A stretch of 64,000 bases of DNA. It comes from an uncultured Actinomycetes bacterium (GTDB lineage Bacteria; Actinomycetota; Acidimicrobiia; Acidimicrobiales; RAAP-2). Below the pieces are notes generated by a model. It saw only the letters and a list, made by a program, of their open reading frames with translations, was not told the origin of the DNA and made no database searches. The stretch lies in NCBI GenBank assembly GCA_903825305.1, contig CAIKAC010000023.1, forward strand, positions 237,717 to 301,716. The letters are read 5' to 3'. A program made the position numbers and the translations under genes. Positions 34,902-43,433 of the stretch are shown here, piece after piece (within the stretch, counting starts at the first letter, position 1; every line of letters begins with the position of its first letter).

Positions 34902-35678
34902 TTAGAAAAATGAGGCGGCCATGCCCCCGTCAACCACGATTTGGGCACCCGTCGTGAAACTCGAAGCATCAGAGGCAAGATACAGCGCAGCGCCAACGAT
35001 TTCGTTGGGTTGTCCACCTCGCTCAAGGGCAAAGTTCTGCGCCAATTTGTCAAAGCGCTCCATGTCCCAAGCTTTCGAGATATCAGTCAAGAATGGTCCC
35101 GCCACGATGGTGTTGGCGCGCACCTTGGGCCCATACGCATTGGCAAAGCCTTCCGTGATGATATTCAGACCACCTTTGGCCGCCGCGTAGGGCAATTCCT
35201 TCCACGTCACGCGAAGGCTTGCGACGGAGGAAATGTTGATAATCGAACCGCCCTCTCCGGCGACCATGTGCTCCGCGGTCAAGGCACTCAAGCGAAATGG
35301 TCCCTTGAGGTTGACGTCGAAGACTTTGTCATAGAGCTCTTCGGTCACCTCTCCCAAACTTGGGTACAGAGGCGAGAGGCCAGCATTATTGACCAAAATG
35401 GAGATCTTGCCCAGTTGGTGAATCGTTGCGTCGACAAGACCAGGGAGCTCGTCCCAGTGGCCTACGTGGCAAGCATGAGTGCCAACTCGAACGCCGTAGC
35501 GCTCGCGAACCTCGGCGGCGAGTTCGTCACAGACATCAAGTTTTCGACTTGTAATCATCACATCAGCACCGCACTCAGCAAAGGCCAGCACCATTTCTCG
35601 ACCCAATCCTCGGCTTCCACCGGTGACGAGCGCGACTTTCCCCGATAGGTCAACCGTCATCTTGCCTGGCGTGCTCAC
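34902..35678 (-). CDS. SDR-family oxidoreductase
   Basis: 258 residues from a GTG with AAGGAG five bases upstream. Classical SDR: TGGSRGLGREMVLAF, MITSRKLDVCDE, NNAGLSPLYPS, the Ser in NISSVASL, YAAAKGGLNIITEGFA, and GGMAASFF at the C-terminus. The order 3-ketoacyl reductase-like SDR next to an acyl-CoA dehydrogenase and an LLM enzyme suggests a beta-oxidation-type step on a cyclic or branched intermediate. Confidence 0.9.
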   Translation of the reverse strand: MSTPGKMTVDLSGKVALVTGGSRGLGREMVLAFAECGADVMITSRKLDVCDELAAEVRERYGVRVGTHACHVGHWDELPGLVDATIHQLGKISILVNNAGLSPLYPSLGEVTEELYDKVFDVNLKGPFRLSALTAEHMVAGEGGSIINISSVASLRVTWKELPYAAAKGGLNIITEGFANAYGPKVRANTIVAGPFLTDISKAWDMERFDKLAQNFALERGGQPNEIVGAALYLASDASSFTTGAQIVVDGGMAASFF

Positions 35679-35721
35679 GATTGCTCCTTCATTGCTGTGT
35701 TGATCAGTGGTTGAAACGTTC

Positions 35722-36621
35722 TCATGAAATTCCCTCGACTAAAGCACGCATCGCCTCCGTTGCCTCAGCGCATGCGTCGTCAAGGTTGCTCACCCCATGC
35801 GCGGGCCAAAAGTGATGAGCCCACACAATGACATTCTCAAAACCAGCGTCGACAAAACTCGATACTTCATCAAGGTCAGCCGATTCTGGTCGCACCGAGA
35901 ACTCAAAGGCCCGATCCGCCGTACCAGCTTCTCGGCGTGCCGCATTGAGGGCGTCGCGAAGTTCCTTGGCGTATTCCAACGTGATTGACGCTGAATTGGC
36001 CCAGCCATCAGCCAAGTGCGCAGCACGACGAAGGGCACGTGGAGTATTGCCCCCGGTCACAATTGGGAGGCGATAGTTGGGCGCCTCAAAACTCACGGCG
36101 TCGAATGAATAGACCTCGCCGGCATGGGCAAAGGGTTCGCCCGTAGCGGCCGCACGAAGAACGGCAATGGTCTCATCGAGTGCTTTTCCGCGTTGGGAAT
36201 ATGGGGCGTCAAGAGCAGTGAACTCTTCTTCCAGCCAGCCCGCTCCCAGGCCCAGAGAAAAGCGTCCCTTTGAAATTTCAGCCACCGTAAGGGCGCCGCG
36301 AACCGTCAAGAGTGGGTGTCGCAATGGCGCAATGTAAATCCCCGTCGCCAATTCCAAGGTGGTCGTGGTGGCAGCGAGAGCGCCAAGGAGGGCAAAGGTG
36401 TCGTTGAGATGCGTCTCGGGCCCAACGACAGGTTTGGCGTGCTCTTGTTTCTCTTCGGTTGGGTGGCCGCCGCCCGTAGGGTGAACACTGGCGTAATTGG
36501 CCGGCCAAAACAGGTGCTCGCCAATCCACAGTCTTGAAATTCCTGCTGCTTCTGCGCAGCTTGCCAAGGCGAGGAATTCCTCTGGGGAAAGGTCATACGC
36601 AGAAATCGCCAACCGTGTCAT
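35722..36621 (-). CDS. LLM-class (F420-dependent type) oxidoreductase
   Basis: 299 residues with the luciferase-like TIM barrel pattern: RLAISAYDLSPEEFLALA, WIGEHLFWPANY, ELATGIYIAPLRHPLLTVRGALTV, FSLGLGAGWLEEEF and IVTGGNTPRALRRAAHLADGW. The last motif is typical of F420-binding actinobacterial members. ATGs two codons earlier and later GTGs are alternative starts; the one used here has AGG eight bases upstream, overlapping the stop of the kinase gene. It probably reduces an enoyl or keto intermediate, but an FMN enzyme cannot be excluded. Confidence 0.85.
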   Translation of the reverse strand: MTRLAISAYDLSPEEFLALASCAEAAGISRLWIGEHLFWPANYASVHPTGGGHPTEEKQEHAKPVVGPETHLNDTFALLGALAATTTTLELATGIYIAPLRHPLLTVRGALTVAEISKGRFSLGLGAGWLEEEFTALDAPYSQRGKALDETIAVLRAAATGEPFAHAGEVYSFDAVSFEAPNYRLPIVTGGNTPRALRRAAHLADGWANSASITLEYAKELRDALNAARREAGTADRAFEFSVRPESADLDEVSSFVDAGFENVIVWAHHFWPAHGVSNLDDACAEATEAMRALVEGIS

Positions 36622-36630
36622 CGCCATCAC

Positions 36631-37722
36631 CTACTGATAGTTCGGGCCATCGAGAATGCCGAGTGCCCGGCCACCCACTGGTCCCACCTTGGCACCGCGT
36701 TCCCCCATCCGAGGGTCCGTAGATTCCCCGCGTACGAAACGAATGTAGAGCTGCTGCAAAATCACGGCAGTCTTAAAACTCGCGAATGCCTCATACCAAC
36801 TCACCTCGTTGATGTCGCGCCCACTTCGCTCGCCATATCGGGTCACGACTTCAGCGCGAGTTGGCAGTCCGAGCGTGTCGGTGCCTTCGGGGTAAATGGG
36901 TTTGTTGTCTTCGGTGTCGCTGGGATCCGGCCAGTAATTGAGCACGGTACCAAGGTCCATCAACGGATCGCCCAGCGTGGCCATATCCCAGTCAAAAATT
37001 GACTTCACCTCATCGGGGTTCGATGGATCGAACTGACAGTTGTCAATCTTGTAGTCATTGTGCAAGATCGACACACCAGAACTCGTCGGCATCGAAGCCT
37101 CAAGGCGCTCGCCCACCTCGGTCATCATCGCGTCATTTTCCTCGGTGGCTACCGCTTCCCATCGCTTGCGCCATCCCGATACTTGGCGTGCCACGTAGCC
37201 ATCGGGCTTTCCGAGATCCGACAGGTTGCACGATGCCGGGTCTACGCTGTGGAGTTCGGCGAGTGCATCAATCACGGCAAGTCCAACGCGACGCCCAACG
37301 TGTTCGTGATGTTTCATGGATTCAGGAATGACTCCCCACACCACTTCGCCTGCTCGGTACTCCATCACGAAAAAGTCGGAACCAACGATGTCGTGATCAC
37401 GGCACAGCAGATAAGCCCGCGGCGCCTTGGAAAATACCGTCCACAAGTTAGACAAAGCCTTGTACTCGCGAGCCATGTCATGGGCCCCAGGTGCTAACTG
37501 ACCAAAAGGCGGACGCCGCAGCACGTAGCGCTTGGCGCCGAATTGGATCAGATAGGTGAGATTCGCTGAACCGTTTGGAAACTGAAGGACTGAAAATTCG
37601 CCTTCGGCATCATCAATGTTTGCTCGCAGATATCCTTCGAGCGTCACCCAATCGAGGTCTTCTCCTGCACGAACAGGTGCGACTTCAGGCGGCGCTTCCA
37701 GAGGCTGAGGACTCTCTCCCAC
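36631..37722 (-). CDS. ACAD10/11-type kinase (hydroxyacyl-CoA phosphotransferase candidate)
   Basis: 363 residues, closely following the kinase half of animal ACAD11 and bacterial LvaA-type proteins: GSANLTYLIQFG, YVLRRPPFGQLAPGAHDM, FFVMEYRAGEVVWG, LHSVDPA. The catalytic loop is ILHNDYKIDNCQFDP with Asp223 and Asn228 (HND instead of HGD). The metal motif IFDWDMATLGDPLMDLG has Asp244. A GTG start lies 15 bases after the ACAD11-like dehydrogenase stop. The predicted reaction is phosphorylation of a gamma/delta-hydroxyacyl-CoA, preparing loss of the hydroxyl as phosphate. Confidence 0.85.
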   Translation of the reverse strand: MGESPQPLEAPPEVAPVRAGEDLDWVTLEGYLRANIDDAEGEFSVLQFPNGSANLTYLIQFGAKRYVLRRPPFGQLAPGAHDMAREYKALSNLWTVFSKAPRAYLLCRDHDIVGSDFFVMEYRAGEVVWGVIPESMKHHEHVGRRVGLAVIDALAELHSVDPASCNLSDLGKPDGYVARQVSGWRKRWEAVATEENDAMMTEVGERLEASMPTSSGVSILHNDYKIDNCQFDPSNPDEVKSIFDWDMATLGDPLMDLGTVLNYWPDPSDTEDNKPIYPEGTDTLGLPTRAEVVTRYGERSGRDINEVSWYEAFASFKTAVILQQLYIRFVRGESTDPRMGERGAKVGPVGGRALGILDGPNYQ

Positions 37723-37737
37723 GGTAATGATGCGTCC

Positions 37738-39033
37738 TTACTTGCCGTGCCTAGCGAGAGCTTCGGCGTAGCGCTTGCGAGATTCCTCCACCCGGTACGG
37801 CAGGATGTAACTCGGGAACAAGGTCTCAGATGGCGTCGCCTCTGCGATCAAGATGCGAGCCAAAGTGCTCTTGTGCACTTCGGTGGCACCGTCAGCGAGG
37901 CCCATGTGGTAGCTGTCGAGAATCCATTCACCGAACGGCAACTCATTCGAGATGCCGAGCGAACCGTGGATTTGCAGGGCTCGCGATGCTGCGTTGTGCA
38001 AGACCTTGGGCATCAGCGCCTTAATGGCAGAGATGTCACCGCGCACGCGCTTGTAGTCGTTGTACTTGTCGATCTTCCACGCCGTCTGAAGGACAAACAA
38101 GCGGAACTGTTCGAGCTCCATCCACGTCTCGGCAATCATGTCTTGGACCATTTGCTTGCGAGCAAGCAACTCATCTCCCGAAGCGCGACGAGACACCGAA
38201 CGCTCCAGCATCATCTCAAAAGCTCGACGAGCGAGACCCATGGAGCGCATGGCGTGGTGAATGCGTCCGCCACCAAGGCGGGTCTGGGCAACCAAGAATC
38301 CTTGGCCGCGTTCGCCTAAGAGATTCTCCTTGGGAACGCGCACGTCACTGTAGCGGAGGTAGGGGTGGTGGCCCTCGCCGAGTGCGTCTCCCCAGACGCC
38401 GGTGTCGCGCACGAATTCAAGACCAGGGGTGCCAGCGGGAACCACAATCATTGATTGGCGCTGATACTTATCAGCATCAGGCTCGGTAACGGCCATCACG
38501 ATAAAGAATGATGAGTAACGGCCAAGAGATGAGAACCACTTCTCTCCGTTAATGACCCACTCATCGCCGTCAAGCTGCGCTTGGACGATGAAACGCGTGG
38601 GGTCTGAACCACCTTGTGGCTCCGTCATGGAGAAGGTCGATGTGATCTCGCCGTTGAGCAGTGGCTGCAAGAACTGCTCTTTCAGGGCTGGGCTGCCATA
38701 GTGCGCCAGGATTTCCGCGTTACCCGAGTCGGGTGCTTGGGTTCCAAAAACGATAGGGCCATTTCGGGTCTGGCCAATGATTTCGTTCAACAGCGCCAAC
38801 TTCACTTGCCCATAGCCCGGGCCGCCAAGATTGGGGCCGAGGTGACAGGCCCACAGACCCTTGTCCTTAACCTTTTGTTGAAGCGGCGGAACCAATTCAG
38901 CCCGCAGAGGATCGGCAATGTCATATGGGTGGAAAGGCAAGTAGTCGAGTGGTTCGACTTCTTCGGTGATGAATTCCTGGACCCAGTCCAGGAGCTGCTG
39001 AAACTCTGGGTCCGTTTCAAAACTCCAACTCAT
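37738..39033 (-). CDS. ACAD11-like acyl-CoA dehydrogenase
   Basis: 431 residues, longer than typical ACADs and of the ACAD10/11 branch. Diagnostic segments are FGTQAPDSGNAEILAHYG, TSTFSMTEPQGGSDPT, WVINGEKWFSSLGRYSSF, RQSMIVVPAGTPGLEFVR, TRLGGGRIHHAMRSMG and MGLADGATEVHKSTLAR. In that branch the flavoprotein acts on 4-phosphoacyl-CoA and releases phosphate to give an enoyl-CoA. The kinase needed for that is encoded 15 bases downstream, a split version of the eukaryotic fusion. Confidence 0.9.
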   Translation of the reverse strand: MSWSFETDPEFQQLLDWVQEFITEEVEPLDYLPFHPYDIADPLRAELVPPLQQKVKDKGLWACHLGPNLGGPGYGQVKLALLNEIIGQTRNGPIVFGTQAPDSGNAEILAHYGSPALKEQFLQPLLNGEITSTFSMTEPQGGSDPTRFIVQAQLDGDEWVINGEKWFSSLGRYSSFFIVMAVTEPDADKYQRQSMIVVPAGTPGLEFVRDTGVWGDALGEGHHPYLRYSDVRVPKENLLGERGQGFLVAQTRLGGGRIHHAMRSMGLARRAFEMMLERSVSRRASGDELLARKQMVQDMIAETWMELEQFRLFVLQTAWKIDKYNDYKRVRGDISAIKALMPKVLHNAASRALQIHGSLGISNELPFGEWILDSYHMGLADGATEVHKSTLARILIAEATPSETLFPSYILPYRVEESRKRYAEALARHGK

Positions 39034-39060
39034 GACAACTCTCTTTCTCTGTGGGGGGTG

Positions 39061-40203
39061 TTATCGACTCATGACGGTGCAAGCAGAAATGCCGGGAGCA
39101 CCGTAAACGTGGGTAAATCCAACTTGGGGATCATTGGGCACTTGGCGAGCGCCAGCATCTCCTCGAAGCTGCAGAGCATTTTCGTAAATCTGGCGCAGAC
39201 CCGATGCACCAATGGGTTCACCATTGGCTAGGCAGCCACCGTCAGTGTTAATCGGCAACCGACCAGTAATTTCAGTTTCGCCCGCGTTAATCATGGCCGC
39301 CTGCTCGCCATGTTCACAAAGACCCGTTTCGGCCATGTGCATAATTTCCGCCCCGGACTCAGTGTCTTGGATTTGAGCCACCTGAATTTCTGATGGGGAG
39401 ACGCCGGCCAATTCAAACGCTCGCTTTGCAGCATCGGTCGTTGGTACCGAGCCGCGTTCTGGGCTCAGCCAAGGGGAAAATACTTCGAACGATCCAAAGC
39501 GACGCGTGACATTGCTCACTGACTTCATGAACACCGGTCGGTCGGTGTACTGCCGCGCTTTGTCTCCACGAGCGACTACCAAGGCCACGGCTCCTTCGCC
39601 CGGAGAGCAGAACATGTACTGCGTCAAGGGATCAGAAATCATGGGCGCGTTTTCAATTTCGTCAAAGGACAGTGGCTTGCGACGCCATGCGTTTTCGTTC
39701 AACGCCCCGTTGCGGAAAGCCTTTTCGGCAACTTTGGCCAGAATTGCCTTATCCATGTTGTGGTCATGGAGGTAGCGCTGAATCTTGGTGGCGAAAAATT
39801 GCGTCGTCAACATCAGACCCGTTTCGCCATACCAATCACCAATGCCGTAATCCGAAGGCTTGGCATTGAACGCACCCGCTGGGTGCTTGTCAAAACCAAT
39901 CACGATGCCGAGGTCGTACGTGCCCGACTCGATCATCGTGATAGCGAGCGAGAGGGCGCTGCCCCCGGTGGCACAGCCATTCGAAACATTGACAAATTGC
40001 AAACCGGTGAGGCCAAGGTCACTGACCAAGGTGTCGGGCTGGTCGCCATCGACAGAACCGCCAAAGGCAAATTGCACATCGCTCCACTGAATTCCAGCTG
40101 AGGCGAGCGCGTCGTGAACAGCTTTGACGGCCATCTGGCGACCCGACAAATTTGGGTGACGGCCAAAGGGGTGAATACCAAGTCCTACGATTGCTGGCTC
40201 CAT
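39061..40203 (-). CDS. SCP2-type thiolase (acetyl-CoA acetyltransferase-like)
   Basis: 380 residues. Of the four thiolase-like proteins in the window this one best keeps the thiolase active site: nucleophile Cys in VSNGCATGGSAL, and the C-terminal loop INTDGGCLANGEPIGASGL, where the usual GHPIGASG is GEPIGASG. It could therefore carry out true thiolysis, releasing acetyl- or propionyl-CoA. Its ATG overlaps the upstream DUF35 stop by one base (TAATG). Confidence 0.88.
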   Translation of the reverse strand: MEPAIVGLGIHPFGRHPNLSGRQMAVKAVHDALASAGIQWSDVQFAFGGSVDGDQPDTLVSDLGLTGLQFVNVSNGCATGGSALSLAITMIESGTYDLGIVIGFDKHPAGAFNAKPSDYGIGDWYGETGLMLTTQFFATKIQRYLHDHNMDKAILAKVAEKAFRNGALNENAWRRKPLSFDEIENAPMISDPLTQYMFCSPGEGAVALVVARGDKARQYTDRPVFMKSVSNVTRRFGSFEVFSPWLSPERGSVPTTDAAKRAFELAGVSPSEIQVAQIQDTESGAEIMHMAETGLCEHGEQAAMINAGETEITGRLPINTDGGCLANGEPIGASGLRQIYENALQLRGDAGARQVPNDPQVGFTHVYGAPGISACTVMSR

Positions 40204-40640
40204 TAGGCCACTCCCCCTTGATCAGGCGCTGGCCCTGTCGGGCTAAACGCGTAGGTAAGCCAATTCGTGCCGGCTTGTTCCGTTTCAAACGGCACGATCT
40301 CAAGTTCCACGGGCATGCCAATGGCGAGCTTGCTGGGGTCCCCTTCGGTGAGGCGGCCCTCAACAATGACGTCACCGAGGTCAACGTACGCGACGCCATA
40401 GGGAGTGAATTCAGCTGGGCCGATGTAGGGCTCTTTGGGTCGGAACCCTTGAATGGTCCAACTCCAGATCACGCCTTCTCGCGCGAGAAGGTGACGACTC
40501 AACTCCGTGCCAGCACACTTGGGGCAGCTGCTTTGCTGCGGAAAGGTAACGGTTCCACAGTTGGTGCAGCGAGCGCCGATGAGTTGCGGCGATTCGTCTG
40601 GCCACGTGAAGAGCGTGTCATCGATGGGCGTACCGTTCAC
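40203..40640 (-). CDS. DUF35 OB-fold protein
   Basis: 145 residues from a GTG that overlaps the previous DUF35 stop (GTGA). The complete zinc knuckle is CTNCGTVTFPQQSSCPKC, followed by the OB-fold strands WSWTIQGFRPKEPYIGP and AYVDLGDVIVEG. The C-terminal extension is longer than in the neighbouring DUF35 protein. It is likely the partner of the SCP2 thiolase encoded immediately downstream. Confidence 0.87.
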   Translation of the reverse strand: MNGTPIDDTLFTWPDESPQLIGARCTNCGTVTFPQQSSCPKCAGTELSRHLLAREGVIWSWTIQGFRPKEPYIGPAEFTPYGVAYVDLGDVIVEGRLTEGDPSKLAIGMPVELEIVPFETEQAGTNWLTYAFSPTGPAPDQGGVA

Positions 40641-41044
40641 TCTGCAACCTTCCACTGGGGCAAAACAATGCCGTCTTCTACGTGCTCGAACCAAACCTCC
40701 ATGGCTTGGCCCACTTCCAAGTGATGTTCTCCAGGGATGTTGCCGACCATCCTCGCGCCGGGCACATCAACGAGATCGACCAACACTGCGGTGTAGGGAA
40801 CGGGGAACGCTGGGTGAACAGGATGGGTCACCACGGTGTAGGCGTGGAGGGTGGCCTTGCCTGAGACTTCCTTCCACTCCATGGCGAACGCGCCACATTC
40901 ACGGCAATATTCACGCGGCAGCGAATAAGAAGCACCACATTGCGTGCAGGTTCTTATGGTGAGTTTGTGTTCGGCGGCCGCCTTGAAAAATCCGGCGGTG
41001 TCGAGATCATCCATGTTGGGGATGGGGCGAGGCATATCGGTCAT
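40637..41044 (-). CDS. DUF35 OB-fold protein
   Basis: 135 residues with the full four-cysteine knuckle CTQCGASYSLPREYCREC and OB-fold strands ATLHAYTVVTHPVHPAFP and TAVLVDLVDVPGARMVGNI. The ATG overlaps the stop of the upstream Ltp-like gene (ATGA), and its stop overlaps the next DUF35 gene (GTGA). It is likely the partner of the Ltp-like protein. Two DUF35 genes in tandem between two thiolase-like genes is unusual. Confidence 0.88.
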   Translation of the reverse strand: MTDMPRPIPNMDDLDTAGFFKAAAEHKLTIRTCTQCGASYSLPREYCRECGAFAMEWKEVSGKATLHAYTVVTHPVHPAFPVPYTAVLVDLVDVPGARMVGNIPGEHHLEVGQAMEVWFEHVEDGIVLPQWKVAE

Positions 41045-42225
41045 CGGTCAGCCACCAACAGGAACGCACTTGATGCCGGAGGTGGCGACGAGGTAACCAA
41101 ACACACCTCAGCACCTTCAACTTGCGAGGTTGAAGTGCCACGAATTTGACGAACACCCTCCAAGACATGGTTCATGCCGTGGATGTAACCCTCAGACATG
41201 TGACCACCGGCCGTATTGATGGGAAGTTCACCACCAAGCTCAATCGCTCCCGATGATGCCCATCGTCCACCTTCTCCGCGTTCGCAGAGTTGGTAATCCT
41301 CGAATTCCATCAGGGCCGTGATCGTGAAGCAGTCGTAGATCTGGGCCACATCAATATCGTTGGCTCCGAGTCCCGCGCGTTCATAAAGCAATTTGGCTAC
41401 GTGGCGCCCAGGCAGTTCAATAATGGAATCACGGAGCAAGGCCGGGAACATCTGACCGGGTTGAATGTTTGGCCCCGAGGCATGGGCGCTCGCGCGAATA
41501 ACTGCGGGGGGTTGGGCTAGATCACGGGCGCGCTCGGTGGTGGTGATGATGACCGCCGCGGCTCCGTCTGTTTCCAAGCAGCAGTCGAAGAGACATAGGG
41601 GCCATGAAATCATTCGAGCGTCCATGTAGGTCTCAAGGTCCAAGGGCCGCTCATACATTTGAGCGTTGGGGTTGGCGTTCGCACGGTTCCGACAGGCGAT
41701 AGCAATTGCGGCCAAGTCTTCTCGAGTCGTGCCGTATTGACTCATGTGGCGTTGCTGCATGAGGCCAAACATCTGCGCCGGGGTCAACAAGCCAAAAGGA
41801 TTGAAGAACTCGTCGTAGCTGGCGTTGCCACCCACCACGAACTTGTCTGAGCCACCGAGCCCAAAACGCGCACCTGATCGTCCGTTGAGTTCACGAAAAG
41901 CCAACACCGTGGTTGCCTGTCCCGAGACAATCGCGCCAATGGCTTGTCCAATTATGGAACTGGGGGCAATTCCCCCGGGTCCTGATTGGCCCCAATAAGT
42001 CAAGTTGTCAGCCCCAATGGCATCAGCGAGTGCGTTGTGGCTGACGTGGTCATAATCCGAGCGAACGATGCCATCGATATCTGCGGGCACAAGACCAGCG
42101 TCGGCAATGGCTGCGAGTGCCGCTTGGGTGGCAAGCGTTAAATCGCTACGGCCAGAGTTCTTGGAGAAATCTGTGTGCCCAATGCCAGCGATAGCGCAGG
42201 CGTCTCGATGGTCCCAGCGGCTCAT
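41041..42225 (-). CDS. Thiolase-like / Ltp family protein
   Basis: 394 residues from the ATG overlapping the CoA-transferase stop (ATGA). It starts DACAIAGIGHTDFSKNSGRSD and contains VAQIYDCFTITALMEFEDYQL and LPINTAGGHMSEGYIHGMNH. The thiolase nucleophile region reads YWGQSGPGGIAPSSIIG with no Cys. As in Ltp2-type steroid aldolases, carbon-carbon cleavage by retro-aldol chemistry is likelier than thiolysis. It is paired with the DUF35 protein that follows. Confidence 0.87.
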   Translation of the reverse strand: MSRWDHRDACAIAGIGHTDFSKNSGRSDLTLATQAALAAIADAGLVPADIDGIVRSDYDHVSHNALADAIGADNLTYWGQSGPGGIAPSSIIGQAIGAIVSGQATTVLAFRELNGRSGARFGLGGSDKFVVGGNASYDEFFNPFGLLTPAQMFGLMQQRHMSQYGTTREDLAAIAIACRNRANANPNAQMYERPLDLETYMDARMISWPLCLFDCCLETDGAAAVIITTTERARDLAQPPAVIRASAHASGPNIQPGQMFPALLRDSIIELPGRHVAKLLYERAGLGANDIDVAQIYDCFTITALMEFEDYQLCERGEGGRWASSGAIELGGELPINTAGGHMSEGYIHGMNHVLEGVRQIRGTSTSQVEGAEVCLVTSSPPPASSAFLLVADR

Positions 42226-43433
42226 GCCAGCCACTCCCCAATCACCGCATCGGTATTGGCCCCAAGGTTGGGAGCCGGCCGCTCGGCTGGGGTTTCAATG
42301 TTGGAAAACCGGATGGGGAAGGTCGGATACTGTCCAGCAGGAGCATCCTCGTGCTCAAGCTGCTGGAAGTAGCGCCGCGCAACCAAGTGCTCATCGTCAA
42401 AGAGGTCCTCGACCATATTGATCGGGCCTACCGGCAAGCCACGGGCTTGTCCTTCGCGATACAGCGTTTCCATGTCGTTGAGCATGAAGAACACTTCGAT
42501 GATGCCTTGAATATGGTGGAACTGCTCCTGGCGATGAGCGAGCTGCTGATATTCGGGCTCCGTCAAATCGGCTGCGAGGCCCTTGGAGTCGAGCCATTCA
42601 ACGAGACTGTTCCACGGCTTTGTGTCGGCGAGCACCAAAGCGAAGTACAGGTACCGGCCATCGGCAGTTTGGAACAAAGCCGGTGCGGTCGGCACTGGTT
42701 GTGCATGTCGACAAGTTTGGCGCTGCACCAACACCTTGGGATAGAACCAGAACGGGTTCGCAAGTTCTGGACTCACGGCGAGTGATTCGTGCATCGAGAC
42801 ATCCACGATTTGTCCGCGACCCGTGTGCTCGCGCTCAATCAAGGCCAAGAGTGCTCCGATTAAGGCAAAGTTTGCCGGCACCACATATCCCTGATTGCCA
42901 CCTGGGCGAATAGGTGGAATCGAGTGATCGTCGTATCCAGAGCTAAAGAGCATGCCTCCGGCAGCGAGACCAACGAGGTCCGACGTGTGATACTCGGCCC
43001 AAGGGCCCGTGAGGCCAAAAGGCGTGACCGCCAAAATGATCAGTTGCGCGTGATTCGCACTCAACACTTCCAAGTCGATGTTTCTCGCTGCGAGTTCACT
43101 CGGCTGCATGGTGATCACCAACACATCAGCCTTGGCGACGAGCGCATCGAGCGTTGAGCGCCCCGCTTCTTGTTCGTAGTTCACCACCACGCTCTTTTTA
43201 TCGGCGTTGTAGAACCAATAGGTCAAGGAGTGATCAATGTCATCATGACCGACGGCAAAGGGGCCAATTTTTCTCACTGGCGAGCCTTCGGGAAGCTCAA
43301 CTTTGACAACCTCGCAGCCAAGCTGCGCGAGTAGTTTGCCCGTGAAGTCGCCAGCGATGTCGCTACTGAGTTCGACAACCTTCAAGCCCGAGAATGACGA
43401 ACCTCCAAATGGATCTCCCATGGTGTTCAGCAT
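42222..43433 (-). CDS. CaiB/BaiF CoA-transferase subunit without the usual catalytic Asp
   Basis: 403 residues, type III CoA-transferase fold: LKVVELSSDIAGDFTGKLLAQLGCEVVKVELP, AVTPFGLTGPWAEY, and GRGQIVDVSMHESLAV. Where the acyl-accepting Asp is expected the protein reads PGGNQGYVVPANF (about 177-189), without an acid. The ATG overlaps the stop of the neighbouring CoA-transferase by one base (TAATG). This suggests it is the non-catalytic or accessory half of a heteromeric enzyme such as BbsEF. Confidence 0.88.
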   Translation of the reverse strand: MLNTMGDPFGGSSFSGLKVVELSSDIAGDFTGKLLAQLGCEVVKVELPEGSPVRKIGPFAVGHDDIDHSLTYWFYNADKKSVVVNYEQEAGRSTLDALVAKADVLVITMQPSELAARNIDLEVLSANHAQLIILAVTPFGLTGPWAEYHTSDLVGLAAGGMLFSSGYDDHSIPPIRPGGNQGYVVPANFALIGALLALIEREHTGRGQIVDVSMHESLAVSPELANPFWFYPKVLVQRQTCRHAQPVPTAPALFQTADGRYLYFALVLADTKPWNSLVEWLDSKGLAADLTEPEYQQLAHRQEQFHHIQGIIEVFFMLNDMETLYREGQARGLPVGPINMVEDLFDDEHLVARRYFQQLEHEDAPAGQYPTFPIRFSNIETPAERPAPNLGANTDAVIGEWLA

